From UBA1205 sp045598105 (GTDB lineage: Bacteria > Bacteroidota > Bacteroidia > Bacteroidales > WCHB1-69), in contig JAZLLK010000087.1 of NCBI GenBank assembly GCA_045598105.1, positions 12,872 to 76,871 on the forward strand: a stretch of DNA of 64,000 nt. Direction: 5' to 3'. Below are positions 8,616-17,732 of the stretch, one piece after another. How positions within the stretch are numbered: position 1 is the first letter of the stretch; the number at the start of each line of letters is the position of its first letter. The notes below the pieces were generated by a model, which did no database searches, was not told where the DNA came from, and saw nothing but the letters and a program-made list of their open reading frames with translations. Made by a program: the position numbers and the translations under genes.

Positions 8616-10484
8616 ATGAATAATACGTACGACGTAATAGTAGTGGGTGCGGGTCATGCCGGTTGTGAAGCTGCCGCTGCCGCTGCCAAGTTAAAATGTA
8701 AAACATTGTTAATAACAATGAATTTGAATACTATTGCACAAATGTCATGTAATCCGGCCATAGGCGGAGTGGCCAAGGGGCAAATAGTACGTGAAATAGA
8801 TGCGTTAGGAGGTATCACGGCTAAAATTACCGATATGTCCACCATACAATTCAGAATGCTTAATTTATCAAAAGGTCCGGCAATGTGGAGCCCCAGAGCT
8901 CAATGTGATAAAACCCGTTTTTCATTGAATTGGGCACAGGTGCTGAGCACTATTCCAAATTTGTACATGCGGGAAGATACCGTAGTGGATTTAAATTTGG
9001 AAAACGGAGCGTATAAAACCATAGTTACCAAGTTAGGAGCAATATTTTATACCAAGGCCATAATACTTACTAATGGTACTTTTCTTAATGGTAAAATACA
9101 TGTAGGAGAAGTTAATTTTTCAGGAGGTCGCATAGGTGAAAAATCCAGTAAAGGCATAACCGAAAAATTAAAGGAATACGGATTTGAATCCTATCGTCTC
9201 AAAACAGGTACTCCGGTTAGAATAGATAAGCGAACCATAGATTTTTCAAAAATGGAGTGTCAGGCGGGCGATGAAAATATAGTAGGTTTTTCATTTTATA
9301 GAACTAAAAAAATAAAAAATAAACTGCCATGTTGGATATGTTATACTTCCACACAGGTACATGACATATTACGCAAGGGGTTTAAATATTCACCCATGTT
9401 TCAGGGAAGAATATCAGGAGTGGGCCCCAGATATTGTCCATCAATAGAAGATAAAATAGAACGTTTTTCCGATAAGGACCGCCATCAGTTATTTTTGGAA
9501 CCCGAAACCGAGGATGGTATATCATATTATTTAAACGGCTTTTCTTCTTCACTGCCCGAAGATGTACAAATAGAGGCTTTGCATAAAATAGCAGGCTTAG
9601 AAAACGCGCATGTACTCAAGCCCGGCTATGCCATAGAGTATGATTATTTTGACCCTACACAGTTAAAAGCCACATTAGAAACCAAAATAGCGGAGAATTT
9701 GTATTTTGCCGGGCAAATTAACGGAACTACCGGATATGAAGAAGCAGCCTCGCAGGGATTAATAGCCGGAATAAATGCAGCTTTAAAAATACAAAATAAA
9801 ACTCCGTTGGTATTATCACGTGACCAGTCGTATATAGGTGTACTCATAGATGATTTGGTTACTAAAGGGGTAGACGAACCTTATAGAATGTTTACCTCCA
9901 GAGCAGAATATCGTATATTGCTAAGACAGGATAATGCAGATATGCGATTAATGCCTGTAGCCCATAGTATAGGTATGATAAACGATGCCGTATATAAAAA
10001 ATATTTGCTTAAAAAACAACAAATAGAGCAGGTTGTAAAACTCATTCGGGAATGGAGTGTAGAACCGAGTGAAATAAATGCATTATTAAATGAAAATGGT
10101 TTATCACCACTTACCCAAAAAATAAAAATGAGTCAATTATTGTTGCGTCCTCAAATATGTTTGCAACAAATAATAACAACCATTCCTTCCTTTAAACAAT
10201 ATATAGAAAGAAAAAAATGGAAACCTTCTGTGCTGGAGCAGGCAGAAATAATCATTAAATATGAAAGCTATATACAAAAGGAAAACGAAATGGTGAAAAA
10301 AATGCACGAGTTGGAAAAAATAAAAATTCCTGAAAATATCAATTACATGTCATTGCAATCACTTTCTACTGAGGCCCGACAAAAACTAACCAGAATAAAA
10401 CCGGACACTATAGGTCAGGCATCACGTATTCCCGGAGTATCGCCTTCCGATATTTCAGTGCTATTAATATTATTAAGAAGATAG
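8616..10484 (+). CDS. mnmG: tRNA uridine 5-carboxymethylaminomethyl modification enzyme MnmG (GidA)
   Basis: The FAD protein that, with MnmE, adds the carboxymethylaminomethyl group to the wobble uridine of certain tRNAs. I place the start at 8616 because NNTYDVIVVGAGHAGCEAA is the usual N-terminus. The frame is also open from an ATG at 8589, but those nine extra residues (MFHVEHIQK) are simply the translated parS-like site. The protein is then 622 residues, the normal family length. FAD motif GAGHAG is near residue 10, and GCN-type motifs SCNPAIGG and KGPAMWSPRAQCD are intact. A second parS site lies on its stop codon. mnmE is not in the window. Confidence 0.95.
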   Translation: MNNTYDVIVVGAGHAGCEAAAAAAKLKCKTLLITMNLNTIAQMSCNPAIGGVAKGQIVREIDALGGITAKITDMSTIQFRMLNLSKGPAMWSPRAQCDKTRFSLNWAQVLSTIPNLYMREDTVVDLNLENGAYKTIVTKLGAIFYTKAIILTNGTFLNGKIHVGEVNFSGGRIGEKSSKGITEKLKEYGFESYRLKTGTPVRIDKRTIDFSKMECQAGDENIVGFSFYRTKKIKNKLPCWICYTSTQVHDILRKGFKYSPMFQGRISGVGPRYCPSIEDKIERFSDKDRHQLFLEPETEDGISYYLNGFSSSLPEDVQIEALHKIAGLENAHVLKPGYAIEYDYFDPTQLKATLETKIAENLYFAGQINGTTGYEEAASQGLIAGINAALKIQNKTPLVLSRDQSYIGVLIDDLVTKGVDEPYRMFTSRAEYRILLRQDNADMRLMPVAHSIGMINDAVYKKYLLKKQQIEQVVKLIREWSVEPSEINALLNENGLSPLTQKIKMSQLLLRPQICLQQIITTIPSFKQYIERKKWKPSVLEQAEIIIKYESYIQKENEMVKKMHELEKIKIPENINYMSLQSLSTEARQKLTRIKPDTIGQASRIPGVSPSDISVLLILLRR

Positions 10485-10498
10485 TTTCACGTGAAACA
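10483..10498. promoter_or_regulatory. parS site, right copy
   Basis: GTTTCACGTGAAAC (10484-10497) is a perfect 14-bp palindrome, and the 16-mer differs from the canonical TGTTTCACGTGAAACA by one flanking base. It begins at the last base of the mnmG stop codon, 1.88 kb from the left copy. Confidence 0.85.
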
Positions 10499-10522
10499 TT
10501 AGTGTAAAATATTAATAATCAA

Positions 10523-10675
10523 GTAGTAAGTGTAATATCAAATAGCGTAAAAGATGGCAGATTTAAAAAAAACACGTTAGGAGGCACTTTTAAAAAAAAG
10601 TGGAAGAATATATCAACTTTAAGAAAAAAATGGCTTAAATCGAATTTTTTAAGAAAACAATTAAAAAACAAATAG
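10523..10675 (+). other. Open frame without a standard start (basic 50-residue stretch)
   Basis: Between mnmG and the U32 gene a frame stays open for about 50 codons with a strongly lysine/arginine-rich translation (…RFKKNTLGGTFKKKW…). It has no ATG, GTG or TTG at its beginning. It could be a relic, a leader peptide with a rare start, or chance in A-rich DNA. I list it only because it is the sole content of this 200-bp gap. Confidence 0.15.
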
Positions 10676-10696
10676 TTAAAGAATTTGAAAGGCAAC

Positions 10697-11965
10697 ATGA
10701 GTAACACAGATACTAATCAAATAGAAATAATGGCACCGGTAGGCTCGTATGAGTCATTAATGGCGGCCATACAGGCCCAAGCCGATGCGGTATATTTTGG
10801 AATAGGAAATTTGAATATGCGGTCGCGTTCGTCCATCAATTTTTCTATTGACGATATGCAGCAAATAGTGAAGATATGTAAGGAGTACCATGTAAAAACA
10901 TATCTTACCGTAAATACCATTATATATAATGATGAAATAGAGCAAATGAAGTATTTGGTGCAAATGGCCAAAAAAAATGATATTACAGCTATTATAGCAT
11001 CAGATTTATCGGTAATACAATACGCCCGTGAAATAGGGGTAGAAGTGCACATATCTACACAATGTAATATTACCAATATAGAAGCCGTAAAGTTTTTTGC
11101 CCGTTATGCAGATGTAATAGTAACAGCCAGAGAACTTAATTTAACGCAGGTAGCGGCCATTATAAAGCAAATAAAAGAAAACAATATATGCGGACCTTCA
11201 GGTCAATTGGTAAGAATAGAGGTGTTTGCACATGGGGCATTGTGCATGGCTGTATCGGGTAAGTGCTATTTAAGTTTGCATAATTTTAATTATTCGGCCA
11301 ATAGAGGAGCCTGTTTGCAACCTTGTAGAAGAGCTTACACGGTACATGATGCTGAAAATGAAGTGGAAGCACTAATAGACGAAAAATACATAATGTCTCC
11401 TAAGGATTTGTGTACCATAGGTTTTTTGGATAAAATAGTGCAGGCCGGTGTAATGGTGCTAAAAATAGAAGGAAGGGGCCGTTCCCCGGAATATGTAAAA
11501 ACAGTAACCCAATGTTATAAGGAAGCATCACAAGCTGTGTTGGATGGTACTTATAATGAACAAAAAGTAAAAGGATGGATACAAAAGCTTGAAAGTGTAT
11601 ATAATAGAGGTTTTTGGGATGGGTATTATTTAGGCCGCCGATTAGGCGAATGGACCCAACGTTATGGTTCACAGGCCAAAAAAGTAAAGGTGTATGTAGG
11701 CAAAATAACCAATTATTTTGCCAAAATAGGTGTGGCTGAAATAAAGATGGAATCGGAAAACTTGCATATAGGAGATAGTATTTTAATTATAGGCCCTACT
11801 ACAGGTGTATGCGAAACTACATTAGATGAAATAAGGGTGGATTTAAAAAATGTGGAACAGGCCGAAAAAGGTTGTGACTGTTCTATACCGGTAAATGCGG
11901 TTTTACGTAGAAATGATAAAGTGTATAAGTTGGTAAGTGCTTGCGATAGTGATATATACGAGTAA
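10697..11965 (+). CDS. U32 family protein (TrhP/YegQ-like, prephenate-dependent tRNA hydroxylation type)
   Basis: A 422-residue member of peptidase family U32, starting at the ATG at 10697; a TTG four codons upstream is also in frame, but ATG fits the usual IEIMAPVGSYESL N-terminus. The U32 signature EVFAHGALCMAVSGKCYLS is followed by the cysteine-containing RGACLQPCRR, giving the four-cysteine set thought to bind an iron-sulfur cluster in RNA-hydroxylating members. The segment KIEGRGRSPEYV is typical of the TrhP branch, which makes 5-hydroxyuridine in tRNA anticodons. Being next to mnmG, another wobble-uridine enzyme, supports a tRNA role. Exact subtype is inferred. Confidence 0.85.
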   Translation: MSNTDTNQIEIMAPVGSYESLMAAIQAQADAVYFGIGNLNMRSRSSINFSIDDMQQIVKICKEYHVKTYLTVNTIIYNDEIEQMKYLVQMAKKNDITAIIASDLSVIQYAREIGVEVHISTQCNITNIEAVKFFARYADVIVTARELNLTQVAAIIKQIKENNICGPSGQLVRIEVFAHGALCMAVSGKCYLSLHNFNYSANRGACLQPCRRAYTVHDAENEVEALIDEKYIMSPKDLCTIGFLDKIVQAGVMVLKIEGRGRSPEYVKTVTQCYKEASQAVLDGTYNEQKVKGWIQKLESVYNRGFWDGYYLGRRLGEWTQRYGSQAKKVKVYVGKITNYFAKIGVAEIKMESENLHIGDSILIIGPTTGVCETTLDEIRVDLKNVEQAEKGCDCSIPVNAVLRRNDKVYKLVSACDSDIYE

Positions 11966-12021
11966 CAATATTTTTTCTTAAAAAATTTTCATAAAAAGGC
12001 TGTTCGTATTTAAAAAAAGTT

Positions 12022-12029
12022 TACCTTTG
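12022..12029 (+). promoter_or_regulatory. Promoter -7 element of ssb (TACCTTTG)
   Basis: A consensus -7 box 33 bp before the ssb ATG. Confidence 0.75.
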
Positions 12030-12062
12030 TAGCAATTAATAACTTTAAAAAACAATATAATT

Positions 12063-12494
12063 ATGGCAGGAATTAATAAAGTAATTTTAGTAGGAAACTT
12101 AGGCAGAGATCCTGAAGTTAAAACATTGGAAACAGGCGCAAAGTACGCCAGATTTTCGTTAGCAACCACCGAAAGTTATAAAGACAAAAGCGGTGAAAGA
12201 AAAGATCGTACCGAATGGCATAATATTATATGCTGGAGGGGTTTGGCTGAAATAGCCGAAAAGTACCTTACCAAGGGGAATTCTATTTATTTGGAAGGTA
12301 AAATAAGAACCACTTCATGGGAAGATAACGGTCAAAAAAGAACCAGCGTTGAAATAGTAGCAGATACTTTTACCATGCTAGGGTCTAAAAACAATGGTGC
12401 ATCTGCCTCAGAGTCAAACGGACTTAAGGCACCGGTGGTAGAGCCGGCACCTATTAACGCCGAGCCGGATTCCGGTGATGATTTACCATTTTAA
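12063..12494 (+). CDS. ssb: Single-stranded DNA-binding protein
   Basis: A 143-residue SSB. The N-terminal OB-fold (residues ~1-108) begins INKVILVGNLGRDPEVK and includes the TEWHNIICWRGLAEIAEKYL region. A short low-complexity linker then leads to the conserved acidic tail GDDLPF that recruits repair and replication partners. The length is slightly short of E. coli SSB because the linker is brief. Its own TACCTTTG promoter precedes it, and its stop overlaps the ATG of the DUF2461 gene by one base, so the two are translationally coupled. Confidence 0.96.
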   Translation: MAGINKVILVGNLGRDPEVKTLETGAKYARFSLATTESYKDKSGERKDRTEWHNIICWRGLAEIAEKYLTKGNSIYLEGKIRTTSWEDNGQKRTSVEIVADTFTMLGSKNNGASASESNGLKAPVVEPAPINAEPDSGDDLPF

Positions 12495-13165
12495 TGACAG
12501 TTCAATTAAGCACACAAGTATTTGATTTTCTTCAAAATATAGAAGAAAACAATAATCGTGAATGGTTCTTGGAACACAAAAACGACTATAACAAAGCGTT
12601 CACTAATGTAGAACGCTTTGTTTCTGTTTTAATACAAGAATTATCACAATATGATGTTACCATAGCCGATCAGGAAGCCAAAAAATGCATATACAGAATA
12701 TATCGTGATTTAAGGTTTAGTCCGGATAAGCGTCCGTATAAAACATATTTTGGTGCCTATATAGCCATGGGCGGAAAAAGCCTTAATAATGCCGGTTATT
12801 ATGTGCATATACAGCACAATATGTCAATAATAGCTGCCGGATTATGGTGCCCGGAGCCGGCATTACTTAAAAAAATAAGAGAAGAATTATATTATGGTCC
12901 GGAAGAAATGCACCAAATATTACATGAAAAAAATTTTGTGGAACATTGGGGTGGCATAAGTGATGAGGATAGCTTGAAAAAGGTTCCCTTGATGTATCCT
13001 AAAGATTTTGAATATGCGTACCTGTTAAAATACAAAAGTTTTTGTGCGGTAAAACCTTATACTGATGTACAGGTATGTGCAAAAGATTATATGGCGAATT
13101 GTATAAATGATTTTTTGTCTGCAGTGCCTTTAATTAATTATATGAATTATTTAAAGCATTTATAA
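12494..13165 (+). CDS. DUF2461 family protein
   Basis: A 223-residue DUF2461 (TIGR02453) protein, a family of unknown function found in bacteria and some eukaryotes. The N-terminal hallmark NREWFLEHKNDY is present, as are the central IYRIYRDLRFSPDKRPYKT and the AGLWCPEPALLKKIR segments. No catalytic role is established. It is coupled to ssb through a one-base overlap, and it converges on the next gene with only 6 bp between the two stop codons and no visible hairpin, so transcripts from the two sides must overlap. Confidence 0.88.
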   Translation: MTVQLSTQVFDFLQNIEENNNREWFLEHKNDYNKAFTNVERFVSVLIQELSQYDVTIADQEAKKCIYRIYRDLRFSPDKRPYKTYFGAYIAMGGKSLNNAGYYVHIQHNMSIIAAGLWCPEPALLKKIREELYYGPEEMHQILHEKNFVEHWGGISDEDSLKKVPLMYPKDFEYAYLLKYKSFCAVKPYTDVQVCAKDYMANCINDFLSAVPLINYMNYLKHL

Positions 13166-13171
13166 TCAATA

Positions 13172-14107
13172 TTATATAGTAATATAGTGAAGGAGTTTTT
13201 CGTATAGCTCATCATAGAAGTGTATCACTTTTTTTATGTCTTCTACCGAGGAATAAGGTCCGTTTTGTTCTCTATATATTACCAGTGATTTGGCTACAAA
13301 ATAATCTATATAAGGGTGTTTACTCATGGATTTAATATCCGCAGTGTTAATATTTATTTTCACTATAAGTGATGTATCTATATAAAAGTATGGCTTAATT
13401 TGTTCATATTGAGTACTATCCATGCCATATATTTCCCGTAATTGGTTCACTTGATAGTATCCGCCCAGTTTGTTACGATAGCGAATTATTTTAGAGGCAG
13501 TTTTAGGTCCCACTTTAGGAACCCTTAGTAGTCCCAAACTGTCTTCAGCGTTCAAGTTAATTTGAAATTTATACATTTTGGCAGTAAGTGGAGTATTATG
13601 GCCGGTGGCGTGTTGTGTATGGGTAGCAGTAGTGTAAGCAAATTGTATATAAGGTTTTAGCTGTTGGTATTCGTAGTTGTTAATACAATATATCTTTTTC
13701 AAATCCTCAGCAGTACGTATTTTACCGCCTTTAGACATATATTTATTTATTTGAGTCGCTTTTTTGCGATTAAAACCCATGTTTATCCAATCATTAATGG
13801 TCATGGTATCAGCACAAAAAGTGTGCGGATGCATGTAGTGAGGCATGTTATGGGTGTATTTTTGTCTGCGTGTTAGGGCAATAGAATCCTGTATGTGTTT
13901 TTGATAAGCAAAAAAATCGGCTATTTCGGTATTATCGTTTTGTTGCAACTTATAGGACTTATGTAAAGATATATAACTTACTATGCATGTAGCTGTAATT
14001 ACAAGGCAAATGATAATTACAAGGACTATTATACCACGGGTTTCGGCCATGGTAAAGTCAAGAACATCCTTTATTTTAGCCGTAAAACGCCCGGATGATT
14101 TAGCCAT
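13172..14107 (-). CDS. Membrane-anchored triple helix-hairpin-helix protein (ComEA-like)
   Basis: A 311-residue protein with one N-terminal membrane helix (residues ~24-46) after a basic stretch. Three helix-hairpin-helix units follow at roughly residues 105-155, 180-235 and 250-308; the second has the clearest motif, LLRVPKVGPKTASKIIRYRNKLGGY. HhH units bind DNA backbone without sequence preference, and ComEA proteins use them to pull in transforming DNA. This protein is longer than ComEA and has three units, a form common in Bacteroidota with no defined role. Its start overlaps the ccsA-like gene by 8 bp. Together with comM it hints at DNA uptake, but no comEC is in the window. Confidence 0.75.
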   Translation of the reverse strand: MAKSSGRFTAKIKDVLDFTMAETRGIIVLVIIICLVITATCIVSYISLHKSYKLQQNDNTEIADFFAYQKHIQDSIALTRRQKYTHNMPHYMHPHTFCADTMTINDWINMGFNRKKATQINKYMSKGGKIRTAEDLKKIYCINNYEYQQLKPYIQFAYTTATHTQHATGHNTPLTAKMYKFQINLNAEDSLGLLRVPKVGPKTASKIIRYRNKLGGYYQVNQLREIYGMDSTQYEQIKPYFYIDTSLIVKININTADIKSMSKHPYIDYFVAKSLVIYREQNGPYSSVEDIKKVIHFYDELYEKLLHYITI

Positions 14108-14846
14108 ATATGTGTAAATTTTGATTCAAATGTATAAGTTTAACGCCAAACCATGTAAAAAGTAAGGTCATATAAGCTATAATGTGTAGTATATAAAAAA
14201 GAGTAGGCTTATGCAAAGAGCATTTACACATGGTATATATAAGTAAAGAAATAAGGGCAAAGCATTCTTTACTATCCCAATTCCAATAATATCCCCATAT
14301 ATTTTTTGCCCATATACAGCCTATAAGCAATCCGCAAAACAAGCAAAAATACCCTATATTGAAGCAGAATATAAAAGGTTTACTTACATTGGTGTTATGT
14401 ATAATATTATGTATAGCCCACACACAGCATATACTTAAGCAAGCATATGCTATAATATAAACAAGTACATGCGGTACAAACCAAAAACTGCTCAAAGCCG
14501 GAGTGAGCGTGTATGGGGATATATGAACAAACAATAAATTATTGATAATAAATATTATACTAATAATTCCACCCATATAATATATTTTGTCCCATTTTGT
14601 ATGTTTCCATATAAACAGGGTAAAGAGCACTATAAGCAATATAAACCATGTAACGGTGTGCCACATAATGGCAAAAGGAGGAGTATGGTATAAACAAATA
14701 TAGGTTATAAGTAGGGTTAAGGAGCCTATACCGGAGCATAATAATAAGTAGAACGCCCATTTATGATGGCCTTTTTGTAGTAATAAGCATCCTAAAATAA
14801 GGAAAAGTAATTGTGTAGAAAGTATTAAAGTTGATAGTAAAATCAT
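14100..14846 (-). CDS. CcsA/CcmC-family cytochrome c assembly protein
   Basis: A 248-residue integral membrane protein with about eight hydrophobic helices. The tryptophan-rich motif WGYYWNWDSKE (residues ~185-195) is the heme-handling WWD-type signature of the CcsA/CcmC family, and the conserved histidines include one in FWFVPHVLVYI. The family transports heme to the outside and attaches it to apocytochrome c. In Bacteroidota a larger ResB-CcsA fusion is common; this one corresponds to the CcsA half only, and no ResB is nearby. It overlaps the HhH gene by 8 bp and starts 25 bp from the mreB terminator hairpin. Confidence 0.82.
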   Translation of the reverse strand: MILLSTLILSTQLLFLILGCLLLQKGHHKWAFYLLLCSGIGSLTLLITYICLYHTPPFAIMWHTVTWFILLIVLFTLFIWKHTKWDKIYYMGGIISIIFIINNLLFVHISPYTLTPALSSFWFVPHVLVYIIAYACLSICCVWAIHNIIHNTNVSKPFIFCFNIGYFCLFCGLLIGCIWAKNIWGYYWNWDSKECFALISLLIYTMCKCSLHKPTLFYILHIIAYMTLLFTWFGVKLIHLNQNLHIYG

Positions 14847-14870
14847 AAGTAGTATATTTTAGTAAAAAGC

Positions 14871-14904
14871 AAAAAGACTCTTTCCCTAAAGAAAGAGTCT
14901 TTTT
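14871..14904 (-). terminator. Terminator downstream of mreB
   Basis: A perfect 14-bp stem (14871-14884 with 14891-14904), loop CCTAAA, ending in T residues on the minus strand, directly after the mreB stop at 14911. Confidence 0.85.
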
Positions 14905-14910
14905 TAGGTT

Positions 14911-15936
14911 TTATTTTTTAAGGAATGTAAATCCGTCAAAATTCTTAAGAGCAATAGCGGTACCTCTGGCTACAGCTTTAAGAGGATCTTCGGCTACGTG
15001 AACGGGCAGTTTGGTTTTAAGATTAATACGTTTGTCTAATCCTCTCAGCAAAGCGCCACCGCCGGCCAAATAAATACCGGTATTGAATATATCAGCTGAT
15101 AATTCAGGCGGAGTACGTTCCAAGGCATTGAGTACGGCTAATTCTATTTGTGAAATAGATGGATCCAATGCTGTGGCTATTTCCTGATGGGATATCATCA
15201 CGGCTTTAGGAATACCGGTAATAATATCGCTACCGCGTACTTCATACAATGGAGGTATGTCATCTATATCTGCCAAAGCGGCACCTACATTTATTTTTAT
15301 CAATTCAGCGGTACGCAAACCTATAGCCAAATTATGTTCTTTACGCATAAAGTCTATAATGTTATTGTTGAATTCATCTCCGGCTACTTTAATAGATTTA
15401 TTACTAATAATACCACCTAAAGCTATTACGGCTATTTCGCTGGTACCACCACCTATATCTACTACCATATTACCGGTGGCTTCCAACACATTAAGGCCTA
15501 TACCTATGGCGGCTGCCATAGGTTCGTGTATCAGTCGTATTTCTTTGGCTCCGGCCTGTTCGGATGAATCTCTTACAGCTCTTTCTTCTACTTCAGTAAT
15601 ACCTGAGGGGATACATACCACCATTTTGAGTGAAGGAGGAAATAATGATTTTTGTTTTTGATTCATCATGTTCAAAAATTCAATAATCATTAATTCAGCT
15701 GCCTGAAAATCGGCAATAACACCATCACGCAGCGGACGAATTACCTTAATGTCATCAGGTGTTTTACCTTCCATGAGCATGGCTTTTTCGCCTACGGCTT
15801 CCAGTTTGCCTGTATTACGATTAATGGCTACTATAGACGGCTGGTCCACTATTATTTTATCATTGTGAATGATAAGGGTATTGGCAGTACCAAGGTCTAT
15901 GGCTATTTCTTTTGTGAGGAATGAAAAAAATCCCAT
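14911..15936 (-). CDS. mreB: Rod shape-determining protein MreB
   Basis: A 341-residue bacterial actin. The phosphate-1 motif EIAIDLGTANTL is at residues 9-20, the phosphate-2 motif VVDIGGGTSEIAV is mid-protein, and the adenosine motif GGGALLRGLDKRI is near the C-terminus. MreB forms membrane-attached filaments that guide cell-wall synthesis. The gene lies 63 bp after purH on the same strand and probably shares its promoter. A strong hairpin follows directly, and the next gene is ccsA-like, so the usual mreC and mreD neighbours are missing here. Confidence 0.96.
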   Translation of the reverse strand: MGFFSFLTKEIAIDLGTANTLIIHNDKIIVDQPSIVAINRNTGKLEAVGEKAMLMEGKTPDDIKVIRPLRDGVIADFQAAELMIIEFLNMMNQKQKSLFPPSLKMVVCIPSGITEVEERAVRDSSEQAGAKEIRLIHEPMAAAIGIGLNVLEATGNMVVDIGGGTSEIAVIALGGIISNKSIKVAGDEFNNNIIDFMRKEHNLAIGLRTAELIKINVGAALADIDDIPPLYEVRGSDIITGIPKAVMISHQEIATALDPSISQIELAVLNALERTPPELSADIFNTGIYLAGGGALLRGLDKRINLKTKLPVHVAEDPLKAVARGTAIALKNFDGFTFLKK

Positions 15937-15999
15937 ATTGTTACTTTATTTTAATATTAGCGAATAGTTTACGATGTTAAGTGTGAAAAGGTTACATTA

Positions 16000-17580
16000 T
16001 TAGTGCTTAAAATGACGTTTTCCTGTAAATACCATAGCAATACGGTATGCATTGCAGGCAGCTATTACCTCTTCATCTCTAATGCTTCCTCCGGGTTGAA
16101 CTATATATTTAATACCATATTCATTGCAAGCTTCTACACTGTCTTTAAACGGGAAAAAGGCATCGGATATAAGAACCGATTCTTCTATTTTGCAATTTTC
16201 TTTTAAGTGAAAACGCGGAATGGTAAGCCGTTGTAAACTGTCAATACGATTAGGCTGACCCATACCGGCGCCGGTGAGCCAATAATGTCCTTCAGGAGTT
16301 TGTGATACCAGGGCCATAGCATTACTCTTAAGGTATTTGCAGGCTTGGGTACCAAATTTGGCCAAGTCAATTTGCTTATGGTCAAAAGTACATTCGGTTA
16401 CCTGAGTGTAATCGGTATCTATACCTTCATCTTCATCTTGTACTAATATACCACCATTTACGGAGCGATATAATTTTTCTCCTGTAATTTGCGGTTTAAC
16501 AGGAGTAACCAGTACTCTTAAATTCTTTTTACCGGCCAATATAGCTTTGGCTTCTTCGGTATAGGAAGGAGCTATAATGATTTCTATGAATTTTTTGGCA
16601 AACCAGGATGCTATTTCAGCAGTAATTTCACAAGTGAAACATACTATACCGCCATATGCACTAACGGGGTCACCTGCCCATGCCAGTTCTAAAGCTTTCA
16701 TAGGGGTATCGGCCACGGCCAATCCGCAAGGATTCAAATGCTTAACTACTGATACGGCTACTTTATTGTTTATATTGGTAACAGCATGATAGGCGTCACT
16801 GGCGGCTTTCCATGCGGCATCAGCGTCCAGCATGTTATTATATGAAATTTCTTTACCTTGTAGACAGGGAGAATTGGCCAAAGTGTGCTCTAAGCGGGTA
16901 TTAGCAAAAGGATAAAAAACAGCCTTTTGATGAGGATTCTCTCCGTAGCGGAGCTCTTTACCATTGGTGAGACTTATTTTTTCACTTTGGGTATTACCTT
17001 GGTTAAAATAATTGAATATGGCCGAATCATAATGTGATGATGTATCAAATGCCATGCGGGCAAATTCTCTACGCTGTTCCAATGATGTTTCATTACCTTG
17101 AGTAGAAAGAAGTTCTATAAGATCATCGTACTGATTGCGTGAGCTTACGATAAGTACGTCAGCATAATTTTTAGCAGCTGCACGTATTAAAGATATGCCG
17201 CCTATGTCTATTTTTTCTATAATAGCCTGATTATCGGTAGTTTGCTTTACAGTATCTTCAAACGGATATAAATCTACTACTACCAAGTCAATGGGAGGAA
17301 TATTATATTTTTGTGCCTGTTGTAAGTCCCCTTCTTCATTACGACGATATAATATGCCACCCATTACAGATGGATGTAATGTTTTAACCCTTCCGCCAAA
17401 TATGGAAGGATATCCGGTTAATTCTTCTATGGCAGTAACTTCAAAACCTTGATTTTTAAGGTATTCGTATGTTCCACCAGTAGAAAAAATGTTTATACCA
17501 TTATTACGAAGTAATTGGGCAATGGTATCTACTTTTTCTTTATTGAAAACGGTTATTAATGCGTTTTGTATCTTTTTCAT
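16000..17580 (-). CDS. purH: Bifunctional AICAR transformylase / IMP cyclohydrolase
   Basis: A 526-residue PurH catalysing the last two steps of IMP synthesis. The N-terminal MGS-like cyclohydrolase domain carries NGINIFSTGGTYEYLK and KTLHPSVMGGILYRR. The C-terminal transformylase domain carries LRYGENPHQKAVFY and the active-site region VSVVKHLNPCGLAVA, where the lysine and histidine act in formyl transfer. The length is normal. It is transcribed from a TATTTTTG element at 17642-17649 and is followed by mreB, an arrangement often seen in Bacteroidota. purL, another pathway gene, is 29 kb away in this window. Confidence 0.96.
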   Translation of the reverse strand: MKKIQNALITVFNKEKVDTIAQLLRNNGINIFSTGGTYEYLKNQGFEVTAIEELTGYPSIFGGRVKTLHPSVMGGILYRRNEEGDLQQAQKYNIPPIDLVVVDLYPFEDTVKQTTDNQAIIEKIDIGGISLIRAAAKNYADVLIVSSRNQYDDLIELLSTQGNETSLEQRREFARMAFDTSSHYDSAIFNYFNQGNTQSEKISLTNGKELRYGENPHQKAVFYPFANTRLEHTLANSPCLQGKEISYNNMLDADAAWKAASDAYHAVTNINNKVAVSVVKHLNPCGLAVADTPMKALELAWAGDPVSAYGGIVCFTCEITAEIASWFAKKFIEIIIAPSYTEEAKAILAGKKNLRVLVTPVKPQITGEKLYRSVNGGILVQDEDEGIDTDYTQVTECTFDHKQIDLAKFGTQACKYLKSNAMALVSQTPEGHYWLTGAGMGQPNRIDSLQRLTIPRFHLKENCKIEESVLISDAFFPFKDSVEACNEYGIKYIVQPGGSIRDEEVIAACNAYRIAMVFTGKRHFKH

Positions 17581-17641
17581 ATTATGATATATATAATTAT
17601 CAAAATGTTACGTTATTTTTTTATACTATGTGAACTATTGG

Positions 17642-17649
17642 CAAAAATA
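17642..17649 (-). promoter_or_regulatory. Promoter -7 element of purH-mreB (TATTTTTG)
   Basis: It matches TAnnTTTG on the minus strand, 61 bp before the purH start, and is back to back with the gmk promoter. Confidence 0.55.
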
Positions 17650-17703
17650 CACAAAATTTTGTTGTTGTATGTGGTTAAAAAAATTTTTTTGGACAAAAAA
17701 TTG

Positions 17704-17711
17704 TACCTTTG
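17704..17711 (+). promoter_or_regulatory. Promoter -7 element of gmk (TACCTTTG)
   Basis: A consensus -7 box 21 bp upstream of the gmk start at 17733. Confidence 0.75.
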
Positions 17712-17732
17712 CAAAAAATGTAAAATTTATAC

